A stretch of 64,000 nt of DNA from Streptomyces sp. NBRC 110028 (GTDB lineage: Bacteria; Actinomycetota; Actinomycetes; Streptomycetales; Streptomycetaceae). Shown here in pieces: positions 8,973-16,282 of this stretch. Location of the stretch: assembly GCF_001417735.1 (NCBI RefSeq), contig NZ_BBUZ01000033.1, forward strand, positions 1 to 64,000, in the 5' to 3' direction. The translations under genes were made by a program, and so were the position numbers. The notes beneath the pieces were generated by a model. That model was given only the letters and a program-made list of their open reading frames with translations. It ran no database searches and had not been told where the DNA came from. Every line of letters begins with the position of its first letter. Within the stretch, counting starts at the first letter, position 1.

Positions 8973-8993
8973 TGAAAATGGGTACCGTTTCCA
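8973..8993. promoter_or_regulatory. Probable Zur-type operator in a divergent promoter
   Basis: Imperfect inverted repeat TGAAAATGG-gta-CCGTTTCCA, 9-bp arms around a 3-bp centre. It lies between the minus-strand rpmF operon and the plus-strand COG0523 relic. A closely related 21-bp site is at 10710-10730 between the other two divergent ribosomal-protein operons, and both are followed by CATGTA. The form (TGAAAAT...TTTCCA) fits actinobacterial Zur boxes; binding is inferred from gene content. Confidence 0.7.
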
Positions 8994-9040
8994 TGTAGCG
9001 TAGTGGTGGCCGCTGCGAGGTCGTCAGCCAGGAGGAAGAA

Positions 9041-10025
9041 GTGCCGTTGGTGATGTTGCGGGCGCGCAGGACCGCTTATGCGCTCATCACCGCCGTCGGA
9101 GGGATGGCGGAGTGAGAGCCGGGAGAGAGGGCCAGGGGTTGCTGGGGCTGGTGTCCGGCAACTCCCCCGAATCCCGGGCCGGGTGCTGGACCTGCTGCTG
9201 CGCGCCTCGCCGGACGCACTGGTGCTCTCGTTCTCGATTCACGGCGACGAGGCGGGGCGGTATCCCTTCGTACCGCGCTTCGCCACAGGCGGCGACGAAC
9301 GGCAGCGAGCCTCACTATCGCAAGCGGCGACGGGTAACCCGGCGGTGATCGTGCGTCAGGATCTGCGCGCCATCGCACGGGCCGACGCAGGGGCGCACGT
9401 CGTGCTCGCGCTCCCTGGCAACGTTGACGCCGCGGCGTTCCTGGCCGAGCCGAGGCAGAACCCCTGGGCAGGTCTCCGCTGTCGGACCACTATGACCTGG
9501 CACCGATCGCGGTCGGCCTCGATCCCGGCCGGCTGCTGAGCGATCTGGGGTGTGTACACCGCGCCGTCCACGTCTTCGGCGACGTCCGCATGCCGTACCC
9601 CTCACGGTCACCGAAGCCGCCGCCCGACATGTAGAGGCCGCCCAGGCGGTGGCCCTGACAGAGGGGCGGCGGCAGGACGACGGCCGCGGGGAAGGCTCCC
9701 GCGCCCTGCTCGCCCGTCTCAACCCGTCCGCGACGGTGCTCCGCGACCAAGGGGAGGACGGCGGCACCGCCTCGCTGATGAATCTGACACGTCCCGCTTC
9801 CGGGTGGGCCGCAGCCGACCCGGCGACCCGGCTCGATGTCGTCGCTCCGGTCATACGCCGCCGCGGCGTCGACCACGATGTGGCCTCGGTGCAAGGAGGA
9901 CAGGCCGCGCGCCACGCTGGACGCCGCCGTACTGGACGACCGTGAACTGGCTCTCGGTCGTCCAACGCTGGGCCCGCCTGCCCGATCCGCTGCTCGGCAC
10001 GGCGGCACAGGGCCCGGAGGGCTGA
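9041..10025 (+). pseudogene. Decayed COG0523-family gene
   Basis: A GTG after AGGAGGAAGAA opens VPLVMLRARRTAYALI, comparable to the start of short COG0523 proteins, but the frame breaks within 25 codons. Further pieces in different frames are recognisable: SDHYDLAPIAVGLDPGRLLS and CVHRAVHVFGDV, then VTEAAARHVEAAQAVALTEG and RALLARLNPSATVL, and near the end TLDAAVLDDRELALG, which parallels TCLLTDDEYALG in the intact paralogues. At least three frame changes are required. It would have been the plus-strand partner of the operator at 8973-8993. Confidence 0.6.
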
Positions 10026-10026
10026 G

Positions 10027-10067
10027 CCGCCGGTGGGGCCCGACTCACGGCCGGGCCCCACCGGCGG
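10027..10067. terminator. Strong bidirectional hairpin
   Basis: Perfect 16-bp inverted repeat (arms CCGCCGGTGGGGCCCG and its complement) with a 9-nt loop. It lies just after the stop of the COG0523 relic on the plus strand and just beyond the 3' end of rpsN on the minus strand, as expected for a shared terminator between convergent units. It lacks a T-tract, which is common in Streptomyces. Confidence 0.7.
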
Positions 10068-10114
10068 TGAGTGGATCAGCGACGAGGCTCGGCTTCAGGG
10101 GACCTGACGAGGAC

Positions 10115-10420
10115 TCACCAGCTGCTCTTGGTCACACCGGGGAGTTCACCCGCGTGGGCCATTTCGCGCAGCCGGATGCGCGAGAGACCGAAGGCGCGCA
10201 GATGGCCACGGGGGCGGCCGTCAATGGAGTCGCGGTTGCGCACCCGAGTGGCGCTGGCGTCGCGGGGCTGACGGCGCAGTTCCCGCTGGGCGTCGAGGCG
10301 TTCCTCATCCGAGGTCCCAGGATCGGCGATGACCGCCTTCAGTTCGGTGCGGCGCTTGGCGTAGCGGGCCACGATCACCCGGCGCTGTTCGTTCTTGACG
10401 ATCTTGCTCTTCTTGGCCAT
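10115..10420 (-). CDS. rpsN: 30S ribosomal protein S14, zinc-independent paralogue
   Basis: 101 residues starting MAKKSKIVKNEQRR and ending AHAGELPGVTKSSW. Zinc-binding S14 of Gram-positives is about 61 residues with CxxC-x12-CxxC; this long form has no cysteine and is the C-minus type. Its ATG shares one base with the stop of rpmB (TGATG), so translation is probably coupled. Second gene of the rpmB-rpsN operon in the zinc-starvation island. Confidence 0.95.
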   Translation of the reverse strand: MAKKSKIVKNEQRRVIVARYAKRRTELKAVIADPGTSDEERLDAQRELRRQPRDASATRVRNRDSIDGRPRGHLRAFGLSRIRLREMAHAGELPGVTKSSW

Positions 10421-10656
10421 CAGACCTTTCCTCCTCGTGCGCGGATGCGGGTCACGGCGGCCTCGATGCCGATGGCGTCCACGGTCTTGATCGCCCTGGT
10501 GCTGAGCGTGAGCCGGATGTGGCGCCCCTCGCTGGGCAGCCAGTAGCGCTTGCGCTGGATGTTGGGGTCGAACCGGCGCTTGGTGCGGCGGTGTGAGTGG
10601 GAGACGTGGTTGCCGAAGCCGGGTTGCCGGCCGGTGAGCTGACAGTGGGCGGACAC
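10420..10656 (-). CDS. rpmB: 50S ribosomal protein L28, zinc-independent paralogue
   Basis: 78 residues from a GTG start preceded by AGGAGGAACC. SAHCQLTGRQPGFGNHVSHS then RRTKRRFDPN is the L28 signature. Only one cysteine is present rather than the four of zinc-binding L28. The longer open frame upstream is not L28-like and would lie over the promoter. First gene of the minus-strand rpmB-rpsN operon; the operator-like site begins about 53 bp upstream. Confidence 0.94.
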   Translation of the reverse strand: MSAHCQLTGRQPGFGNHVSHSHRRTKRRFDPNIQRKRYWLPSEGRHIRLTLSTRAIKTVDAIGIEAAVTRIRARGGKV

Positions 10657-10709
10657 GGTTCCTCCTGGTTCTCGTTGCCTTATGAGGTCGCAGCACCGTA
10701 ACACCTAGA

Positions 10710-10730
10710 TGAAAATGAAAACCAACTCCA
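10710..10730. promoter_or_regulatory. Second probable Zur-type operator, overlapping a promoter
   Basis: TGAAAATGA-aaa-CCAACTCCA, matching the site at 8973-8993 in position and sequence; the left half is nearly identical and the right half shares CC...TCCATGTA. It lies between rpmB (minus) and rpmG (plus). A TATGCT -10-like hexamer follows at 10733-10738, 7 bp before the rpmG ATG, so the rpmG transcript may be leaderless and the site would cover the -35 region. Confidence 0.7.
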
Positions 10731-10745
10731 TGTATGCTGTCGGGC

Positions 10746-10910
10746 ATGGCCCGGAACGAACTACGCCCGATCATCAAGCTGAGGTCCACCGCCGGCACCG
10801 GCTACACGTACGTGACCCGCAAGAGCCGACGGAACGACCCCGACCGCATGACCCTCCGCAAGTACGACCCGGTCGTCGGCCGCCATGTCGACTTCCGCGA
10901 GGAGCGCTGA
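10746..10910 (+). CDS. rpmG: 50S ribosomal protein L33, zinc-independent paralogue
   Basis: 54 residues: MARNELRPIIKLRSTAGTGY at the start and LRKYDPVVGRHVDFREER at the end, the L33 pattern. No cysteine, so C-minus. The spacing of only a few bases between a -10-like TATGCT and the ATG suggests a leaderless mRNA. It begins a plus-strand unit continuing with L31, a COG0523 protein, S18 and a ferredoxin-like protein. The L31 gene starts 5 bp after its stop. Confidence 0.95.
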   Translation: MARNELRPIIKLRSTAGTGYTYVTRKSRRNDPDRMTLRKYDPVVGRHVDFREER

Positions 10911-10915
10911 CCACC

Positions 10916-11173
10916 ATGAAGCCCGGCATTCACCCCGCCTACAGGCCCGTCGTCTTCCGTGACCGGTCCGCCGACTTCGCCTTCCTCAGCCGCTCCACCG
11001 CCACCAGCGACAAGACCGTTGAGTGGGAGGACGGCCGCACCTATCCGGTCATCGACGTCGAGATCTCCTCGGCGAGCCACCCCTTCTACACCGGCACCCA
11101 GCGGGTCCTGGACACCGCGGGTCGTGTCGAGCGGTTCGAGCGTCGCTACGGAGGCGGTCGGAGGGGCCGGTGA
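10916..11173 (+). CDS. rpmE2: 50S ribosomal protein L31 type B (zinc-independent)
   Basis: 85 residues: MKPGIHPAYRPVVFRDRSAD, then the type-B hallmark SHPFYTGTQRVLDTAGRVE and a C-terminal FERRYGG. No cysteines, so the C-minus form of L31 that replaces zinc-containing L31. Its stop overlaps the GTG start of the next gene (GTGA), indicating translational coupling with the COG0523-like protein. Confidence 0.96.
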   Translation: MKPGIHPAYRPVVFRDRSADFAFLSRSTATSDKTVEWEDGRTYPVIDVEISSASHPFYTGTQRVLDTAGRVERFERRYGGGRRGR

Positions 11174-12336
11174 ACGCGGACGACACCCGGCTGGCCGTCG
11201 CGGTTGTCGGCGGGCTGCACGCCGACGCCCGCCGCGCCGCCGTCGAGGAGATCCTGCGCACGGTGCCCGGCGCCGTCGCCCTGCACCACGACCTGTCGGC
11301 CGCCACCAACAACGCCGTGCACCGCACCGTGCGGGACGCCACGGGGCTGCTCGACAGCGGCGAGGCGCCATTGGTGAACGACTGCGCGTGCTGTGCGCTG
11401 CGCGAGGACATGGTCCCCGAACTGCTTCGCCTGGCCGCGGGCGGCGCCCACCGGCTGGCTGTCGTGGAGCTGTGGGACTCGGTCGAGCCGCAGGCCATGG
11501 CCACCGTCATCGCCTCTGCGGGCGCGCCCCTGACGCTGACCGGGGTGGCCACCGTCATCGACCCGGCCCTGATGGTGCCGTACCTGTCCAACGGCGACGA
11601 CCTGGCCGACGTCGGCCTGGCCGCGGCCCCGGCCGATCAGCGCACCGTGGCCGACACCTTCGCCCGGCAAGTGGAGTACCCCACCGTGATCGCCATCGCC
11701 GAGGACACCACAGGTGAGGAGCCCGCGGACGACGGCGACCACGCGTTGCTCACCCAGCTCACACCGGGCGCACGGCAGGTGCGGCTCGACGAGGGTGCCC
11801 TGGGATCGGCCCTTCTCCAGGGCTTCGACGTCGACGCGGCGGCCACGCGTCAGCACCCGGCGTGTGCGTTGCTGCCCCAGGACAGTGACGAGCACGGCGT
11901 GAGCACCCTCGTCTGGCGCCGCGAACGCCCCTTCCACCCGGGCCGTCTCCACGCCGCGCTGGAGGACCTGAGCTGCGCGGCCGCCCGCAGCCGCGGCCGC
12001 TTCTGGCTGGCCGACCGGCCCGACACCTTGCTGTCGTGGGACGCGGCCGGCGGTGCGCTGTGCGTAGAGTCCGCCGGCCCCTGGCTGGCCGCTCTCCCGG
12101 ACGCCGCCTGGGACATGGTCCCCGCGGAACGCCGCGTCGCCGCCTCCCTCGAGTGGCATCCCGACCACGGCGACCGCTGCCAGCACCTCACCTTCACCTC
12201 GCCCGGCCTCGACCGGGACAACCTGCTCGCGCTGCTCGACTCGTGCCTGCTCACCGACGACGAGTACACGGCGGGCCCGGACGGCTGGAAGAACCTCTCC
12301 CACGCCTTCGACGACCTGCTCGATCCCGTGGTGTGA
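11170..12336 (+). CDS. COG0523-family protein lacking a recognisable P-loop
   Basis: 388 residues. The COG0523 metal motif is kept as CACC within NDCACCALRED, and the C-terminal CobW domain (RRERPFHPGRLHAALEDL; CLLTDDEYTAGPDGWKNL) is intact. The Walker A position reads VVGGLHADARRAAVEE, with no GxxGxGKT, and the NKxD region is replaced by IAEDTTGEE. It is therefore probably a zinc-binding or regulatory paralogue that does not hydrolyse GTP in the usual way. It is coupled to rpmE2 upstream and precedes rpsR. Confidence 0.88.
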   Translation: MNADDTRLAVAVVGGLHADARRAAVEEILRTVPGAVALHHDLSAATNNAVHRTVRDATGLLDSGEAPLVNDCACCALREDMVPELLRLAAGGAHRLAVVELWDSVEPQAMATVIASAGAPLTLTGVATVIDPALMVPYLSNGDDLADVGLAAAPADQRTVADTFARQVEYPTVIAIAEDTTGEEPADDGDHALLTQLTPGARQVRLDEGALGSALLQGFDVDAAATRQHPACALLPQDSDEHGVSTLVWRRERPFHPGRLHAALEDLSCAAARSRGRFWLADRPDTLLSWDAAGGALCVESAGPWLAALPDAAWDMVPAERRVAASLEWHPDHGDRCQHLTFTSPGLDRDNLLALLDSCLLTDDEYTAGPDGWKNLSHAFDDLLDPVV

Positions 12337-12372
12337 AGCGCGCCTCGAGCACAGCACAGAAAGGGACGCATC

Positions 12373-12615
12373 ATGTCTCAACGCCTCGGCTCCAAGCGCC
12401 AGGACACCAAGCGCCGCCGCATCAACCCACTCGACGCCGCGGGCATCACCTACGTCGACTACAAGGACACCGATCTGCTGAGGAAGTTCATTTCCGACCG
12501 TGGCAAGATCCGCAGTCGCCGGGTGACCCATGTGACGCGCCGGCAGCAGCGGCAGATAGCCCGCGCCATCAAGAACGCCCGCGAAATGGCCCTGATCCCC
12601 TACAGCTCCCGATAG
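12373..12615 (+). CDS. rpsR: 30S ribosomal protein S18, zinc-independent paralogue
   Basis: 80 residues: SKRQDTKRRRINPLDAAGI, then YKDTDLLRKFISDRGKIRSR and RQQRQIARAIKNAREMALIP, the S18 pattern. The N-terminal cysteines of zinc-binding S18 are absent. An AGAAAGGGA ribosome site precedes the ATG. It completes the alternative set of zinc-free ribosomal proteins in this island (L28, L31, L32, L33, S14, S18; no L36 seen). Confidence 0.95.
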   Translation: MSQRLGSKRQDTKRRRINPLDAAGITYVDYKDTDLLRKFISDRGKIRSRRVTHVTRRQQRQIARAIKNAREMALIPYSSR

Positions 12616-12636
12616 CCCCATGAAGGAGCCCAAAAA

Positions 12637-13023
12637 ATGCCGCGTGGAGCACTCGGTCGTCCGAACTGCCCCTTCACGCTTGCCGTCTGCGTGAGCTGTC
12701 ACGAGGGAGCCGACGGTGGTGAGGTGATGGAGAGCCTGCGGAAGGCTGTCCAAAGCTCTTCGCACGGAGTGCTGGTTTCCACCGGCTGCCTCGGCAAGAT
12801 CCTGGACTGCCGTCGCCCTCATCATGGGCTCTACGCTGCCGTGCAGCAGTGTGCGGTGGACCGCAAGCCCAGCGGGCCTGTGGTGCGGGTCGGTCCGATC
12901 GTCACCGTCGCCGACGCCGACGCGCTGGGAACGTGGCTACGGCGAGGGATGCCGGACGACGGCGCACAGCCTGACCGGCTGCGTGCGGCCCCTGCTCCGT
13001 CGCACGTCGCCCACCTCGACTGA
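12637..13023 (+). CDS. Thioredoxin-like [2Fe-2S] ferredoxin-type protein (unnamed)
   Basis: 128 residues with four cysteines in a thioredoxin-like ferredoxin arrangement: CPFTLAVCVSCHEG near the N-terminus and STGCLGKILDC in the middle, then a C-terminal GPIVTVADADALGTWLRRG. A good ribosome site (GAAGGAGCCC) precedes the ATG. It sits 21 bp after rpsR, so it probably shares the zinc-starvation transcript. The cysteines could hold a 2Fe-2S cluster or a metal; the exact role is unknown. Confidence 0.65.
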   Translation: MPRGALGRPNCPFTLAVCVSCHEGADGGEVMESLRKAVQSSSHGVLVSTGCLGKILDCRRPHHGLYAAVQQCAVDRKPSGPVVRVGPIVTVADADALGTWLRRGMPDDGAQPDRLRAAPAPSHVAHLD

Positions 13024-13143
13024 CTGCCTCATATACCCAGCAGGGGCACCTCTCCCGCGCCGAGGCCGGGGCTCGATGGCCGTGCCGTCGGGCCCCGGCC
13101 CCGCGGTATTGGTGATCTTTCGGCGACATGCCGCAGCGGGTGA

Positions 13144-13415
13144 TCAGGCCGAGGGTTCACAGAAGCCGGAGGTGATGGGAGACGGCGGACTGCGCCATGC
13201 CGACTTCGGTGGCGAGTTCGGTGACGGAGTGCAGGGTCCAACGGTGGACCCGGCCCTCCAGGGGAAAGACAGCGATGGCCGTCTCCAGGGGCGGGGTGCC
13301 GGATTCGGTGCAGGCGAGTTGCCGGATGACAACGGCGCTGTCCTCGTCGAGTCCGAGCACCTGCCGTACGGCCTGCCCTCAGCTCGCGCACTTGTGGACT
13401 CGGCCCCGGCGGGGC
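13144..13415 (-). pseudogene. Chimeric relic: metal-linked hypothetical protein joined to an ArsR-family fragment
   Basis: The open frame 13360-13157 reads LGLDEDSAVVIRQLACTE then PPLETAIAVFPL, which resembles a small conserved actinobacterial protein often seen near COG0523 genes (from memory). Without a break it continues into SVTELATEVGMAQSAVSHHL, the recognition-helix region of an ArsR repressor, and stops after LRLL, before the wing. Neither domain is complete, so it appears to be a deletion join of two genes and is probably not functional. Confidence 0.5.
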
Positions 13416-13838
13416 TCCCAGCGGCATGACGGTGGTTCTCCTTCGTCGGTGGCGAGTTGACAGTCGCCGCAGATGCCGGTGAGTTCGACGGTGTGCTCCA
13501 CCGCGGCGAATCCGGTGTCCGCGCCGGTCCCGTCCGTCCAGCGCTCTACGACCTCGGAGTCCACCGGGCGGCTGCGGCCGAGCAGCAGCGGCAGATCAGG
13601 TGGTGGCGGTGCCCGTCGGCGGGCGCCGGCGGTAGAGCCGCTCCCCCGCGTCGTCGCGGACGACGTCGGCGCCGCCCGCCGCCTCCAGGTCCCGCAGGGC
13701 GCGGTAGACGGTGGTCAGCCCTATGGAGATGTCGGCGGCGGTCAGCAGCGTGTGCAGTTCCTGCGCCGAGACGAAGTCCTGACACCCGGTGAGGACGCGC
13801 AGAACGGCGCTTGTCTGCCGGGTTACCCGGCTGGTCAT
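13380..13838 (-). pseudogene. Frameshifted Fur-family (Zur-like) regulator
   Basis: The N-terminal half is a clear Fur/Zur DNA-binding domain: VTRQTSAVLRVLTGCQDFVS, AQELHTLL and SIGLTTVYRALRDLE. The frame is lost at about 13615. In the next frame DGHRHHLICRCC gives the metal-site histidines, then a second shift at about 13575 restores VDSEVVERW and HTVELTGICGDC. Two frameshifts in about 460 bp mean no full protein unless these are sequencing errors. Its location inside the zinc island suggests it was the local Zur paralogue. Confidence 0.7.
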
Positions 13839-14030
13839 GGCGGATCACCTCTACTGACGCGTGGCGCCGCGGGTCCGCGCGTGCGACTAAGGTGGGTCAC
13901 CGTATGTCGGCGTGGTGAAGTTCCGGTGAGGGGAGGCAGGTTGGGCAGCGATGTCGGCCTCGCGCCGCCGCCGTCGTCCGCAGACCGCGACGGTGGTGGG
14001 GTGGCGTCTCCCTCCGAGGAGGCCGGAGGG

Positions 14031-15011
14031 ATGCGCACGGCGGTGCGCATCGCCTCTCATGCGCTGATCGCGGGCCTCCCGGTGGTGCTGCTCGGCGGTG
14101 TCGCCCTCGCGCTGGGGCCGAAGATCACCACCGCGCTCGACGATCGGGGGGTGGCGGCGTGGCGGACGGTGTTCACCGCGATCGTGATCCAGGGGGTGCC
14201 GTTTCTGCTGTTGGGCACGCTGGTGTCGGCCGCGATCAGCGCGTTCGTACCCGCCTGGGTCTTCACCCGGGTGCTGCCGCGCAACCCGGCGCTCGCGGTG
14301 CCCGTGGCGGGCGTCGCCGGGGCGGTGCTGCCGGGCTGTGAATGCGCCTCTGTTCCGGTGGCCAGCAGCCTGATGCGGCGCGGAGTGGCCCCGGCGGCCG
14401 CGCTGGCCTTCCTGCTCTCGGCCCCGGCCATCAACCCGATCGTGCTGGTGGCGACCTATGTGGCCTTCCCCGGCAACCCGCAGATGGTCGTCGCCCGCCT
14501 GATCGCCTCGCTGCTGACGTCCGTTGCCATGGGCTGGCTGTGGATCCGGGCGGGCCGGCAGGAGTGGCTGCGGTCGCCCAAGGGGCCGACCGGGCACGCG
14601 CCCGGCGCGAGCCGGGTGGAAGAGTTCCGGGTCTCGCTGCAGCATGACTTCCTGCACGCCGGGGGGTTCCTCGTCCTCGGCTCGGCGGCCGCGGCCACCT
14701 TCAACGTCGCGGTACCGCACTCGGTGCTGCGCACCTTCTCCGACTCCCTGTGGCTGTCACTGCCCCTGCTGGGGCTGCTCGCGGTGATCCTCGCGGTCTG
14801 CTCCGAGGCGGACGCATTCGTGGCCGCCTCGCTCACCGGCTTCTCCCCCACCGCCCGGCTCGCCTTCATGGTGGTCGGCCCGATGGTCGACCTGAAACTG
14901 ATCGCATTGCAGTCGGGCACCTTCGGGCGCGCCTTCGCGCTGCGCTTCTCGTCGGCCACCTGGGTCACGGCGATGGTGTGCAGCGCTCTGGTGGGGTGGT
15001 GGCTGCTGTGA
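14031..15011 (+). CDS. UPF0718/YraQ-type integral membrane permease
   Basis: 326 residues with about eight hydrophobic segments. The family's Pro-Gly-Cys motif is present (GAVLPGCECASVPVASSLM), followed by FLLSAPAINPIVLVAT and, in the second half, AVCSEADAFVAASL. Start placed at the ATG after GAGGAGG; a TTG at 13941 with its own GGGGAGG is an alternative giving 30 more residues. It overlaps the TIGR03943 gene by 4 bp (GTGA). This pair is a recurrent unit, and its place beside zinc-starvation genes suggests metal-related transport, which is inference. Confidence 0.85.
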   Translation: MRTAVRIASHALIAGLPVVLLGGVALALGPKITTALDDRGVAAWRTVFTAIVIQGVPFLLLGTLVSAAISAFVPAWVFTRVLPRNPALAVPVAGVAGAVLPGCECASVPVASSLMRRGVAPAAALAFLLSAPAINPIVLVATYVAFPGNPQMVVARLIASLLTSVAMGWLWIRAGRQEWLRSPKGPTGHAPGASRVEEFRVSLQHDFLHAGGFLVLGSAAAATFNVAVPHSVLRTFSDSLWLSLPLLGLLAVILAVCSEADAFVAASLTGFSPTARLAFMVVGPMVDLKLIALQSGTFGRAFALRFSSATWVTAMVCSALVGWWLL

Positions 15012-15778
15012 AGCGCAACATCCAGGTGCTGCTGCTCCTCTTCCTCGGCGTCGGTCTGCTGCACATCTCCCTGCTGACCGATCTGTATCTGCGCTATGTG
15101 CGGGCAGGTCTCAGGCCCGCGCTCATCGCCTCGGGCGTGTTGCTGATCGCGCTCGGCACGGTCGCCGCCGTCCGTGACGGCTTCCCGTTCAACCGCCCCC
15201 GCACCGACCACGAGCAGGACCACGAATACGAGCACGGCCACGGTCACGCGGGCGGCCCGAAGGTCGCCTGGCTGCTGTACGTACCGGCCCTGACCATCCT
15301 GTTCCTGGCCCCGCCCGCCCTCGGCTCATACACCGCCTCGCGAGACGACGCCGAGGCACCGAAGGCGCCCGCCTCCGCCACCGGCGACAGCCTCTACCCC
15401 GCACTGCCGGGCAAAGGCGTGGTCGAGATGTCGCTGAACGACTTCACCTCCCGTGCGGTCTGGGACACCGACGGCTCGCTCAAGGGCCACACCGTGCGCC
15501 TCACCGGATTCGTCACCCCCGGACGCCACGGCACCTGGTACGTCAGCCGCCTGGCCATCAGCTGCTGCGCCGCCGACGCCACGGTGCGCAAGGTACGGGT
15601 GCACGAGGCCGCCGCCCCGCCCGCCGACACCTGGGTGACCGTCATCGGCACCTGGCACCCGACCGGAAAGATCGGCACGGACGGCGCGAGCCCGGCCCTG
15701 GACGCCACCACGGTCCGGCGCATCCCCGCACCCAAGGACCCGTACAACGATGTGGTGGCCACTCCGGCGGGCTCGTGA
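15008..15778 (+). CDS. TIGR03943-family putative permease subunit
   Basis: 256 residues. Two N-terminal transmembrane helices (VLLLLFLGVGLLHISLL; ALIASGVLLIALGTVAAV) and another near residue 85 flank a histidine- and acid-rich loop, HEQDHEYEHGHGH, a likely metal-binding patch. The extracytoplasmic C-terminal domain carries VRLTGFVTPGRHGTWYVSRL and SCCAADA, the DUF1980 core. GTG start overlaps the UPF0718 stop. It would work with the UPF0718 permease at the membrane; the substrate is unproven. Confidence 0.85.
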   Translation: MKRNIQVLLLLFLGVGLLHISLLTDLYLRYVRAGLRPALIASGVLLIALGTVAAVRDGFPFNRPRTDHEQDHEYEHGHGHAGGPKVAWLLYVPALTILFLAPPALGSYTASRDDAEAPKAPASATGDSLYPALPGKGVVEMSLNDFTSRAVWDTDGSLKGHTVRLTGFVTPGRHGTWYVSRLAISCCAADATVRKVRVHEAAAPPADTWVTVIGTWHPTGKIGTDGASPALDATTVRRIPAPKDPYNDVVATPAGS

Positions 15779-15793
15779 GCCCGAAGCGCGGAT

Positions 15794-15820
15794 GAGCCCC
15801 AGGCCAGTGGCCTGAGGCTC
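15794..15820. terminator. Bidirectional terminator hairpin
   Basis: GAGCCcCAGGCC-agt-GGCCTGaGGCTC, arms of 11 pairs with one mismatch and a 3-nt loop. It lies between the convergent TIGR03943 gene (plus) and the SCO5389-family gene (minus). Confidence 0.65.
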
Positions 15821-15844
15821 GGCGCTATTCCGCGCGGCTCGATG

Positions 15845-16237
15845 TCAGCAGTCGCGGAACTCGGGCGACTGGTTGAGGATCTGGGACCGCGTGGAGGTGA
15901 ACTTCGCGTAGGTCGAACCCTCTTCGGTGCCCGGGCGGAACACGGCCACCCGGTGGCAGTTCATGAAGGCGAGAGTGACGCCGAAGTGGCGTTCCAGGCT
16001 GCCGCGGATGGCGTCGCTGGCGAGTGCGCGCAGCAGTTGGCCACGCTCGGCCTCGGACGGGGGCGGAGTCTGGTTGTCGGCGAACTCGGCATCCCCCTCA
16101 CGGAGCGTGCCCGCCAGCCCGGCGATGAGGTCGTAGGCGTACGGCAGCGATTCCCGGACGGTGGCGACGAAGTCCTGTTCAGGGACCTCACCCTGCTCGG
16201 CCCGGGCGAGGAGTTCCGGTGCGACGTTGAGCGACAT
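15845..16237 (-). CDS. SCO5389-family protein
   Basis: 130 residues, matching the actinobacterial SCO5389 family end to end as far as remembered: N-terminal MSLNVAPELLARAEQGEV, central FADNQTPPPSE and GQLLRALASDAIRGSLERHF, then FMNCHRVAVF and the C-terminal ILNQSPEFRDC. No catalytic motif is known for the family. It follows the CooC-like ATPase gene with a 45-bp gap, so the two are probably cotranscribed. Its place next to metal-homeostasis genes makes a metallo-protein maturation role possible; this is inference. Confidence 0.88.
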   Translation of the reverse strand: MSLNVAPELLARAEQGEVPEQDFVATVRESLPYAYDLIAGLAGTLREGDAEFADNQTPPPSEAERGQLLRALASDAIRGSLERHFGVTLAFMNCHRVAVFRPGTEEGSTYAKFTSTRSQILNQSPEFRDC

Positions 16238-16282
16238 GACGGATCAGTGTCCAATCGTTGCGGGTGAGGAAGCGTTGGGTGT

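Noticed and set aside
11146..12825. A 559-residue minus-strand frame over the COG0523 and rpsR genes
   Set aside because: Low-complexity Gly/Val/Gln-rich shadow of well-supported plus-strand genes.
13473..14030. N-terminal extension of the UPF0718 permease
   Set aside because: It is read antisense to the Zur-like relic and is Pro/Arg-rich; the family begins with a hydrophobic helix soon after the chosen ATG.
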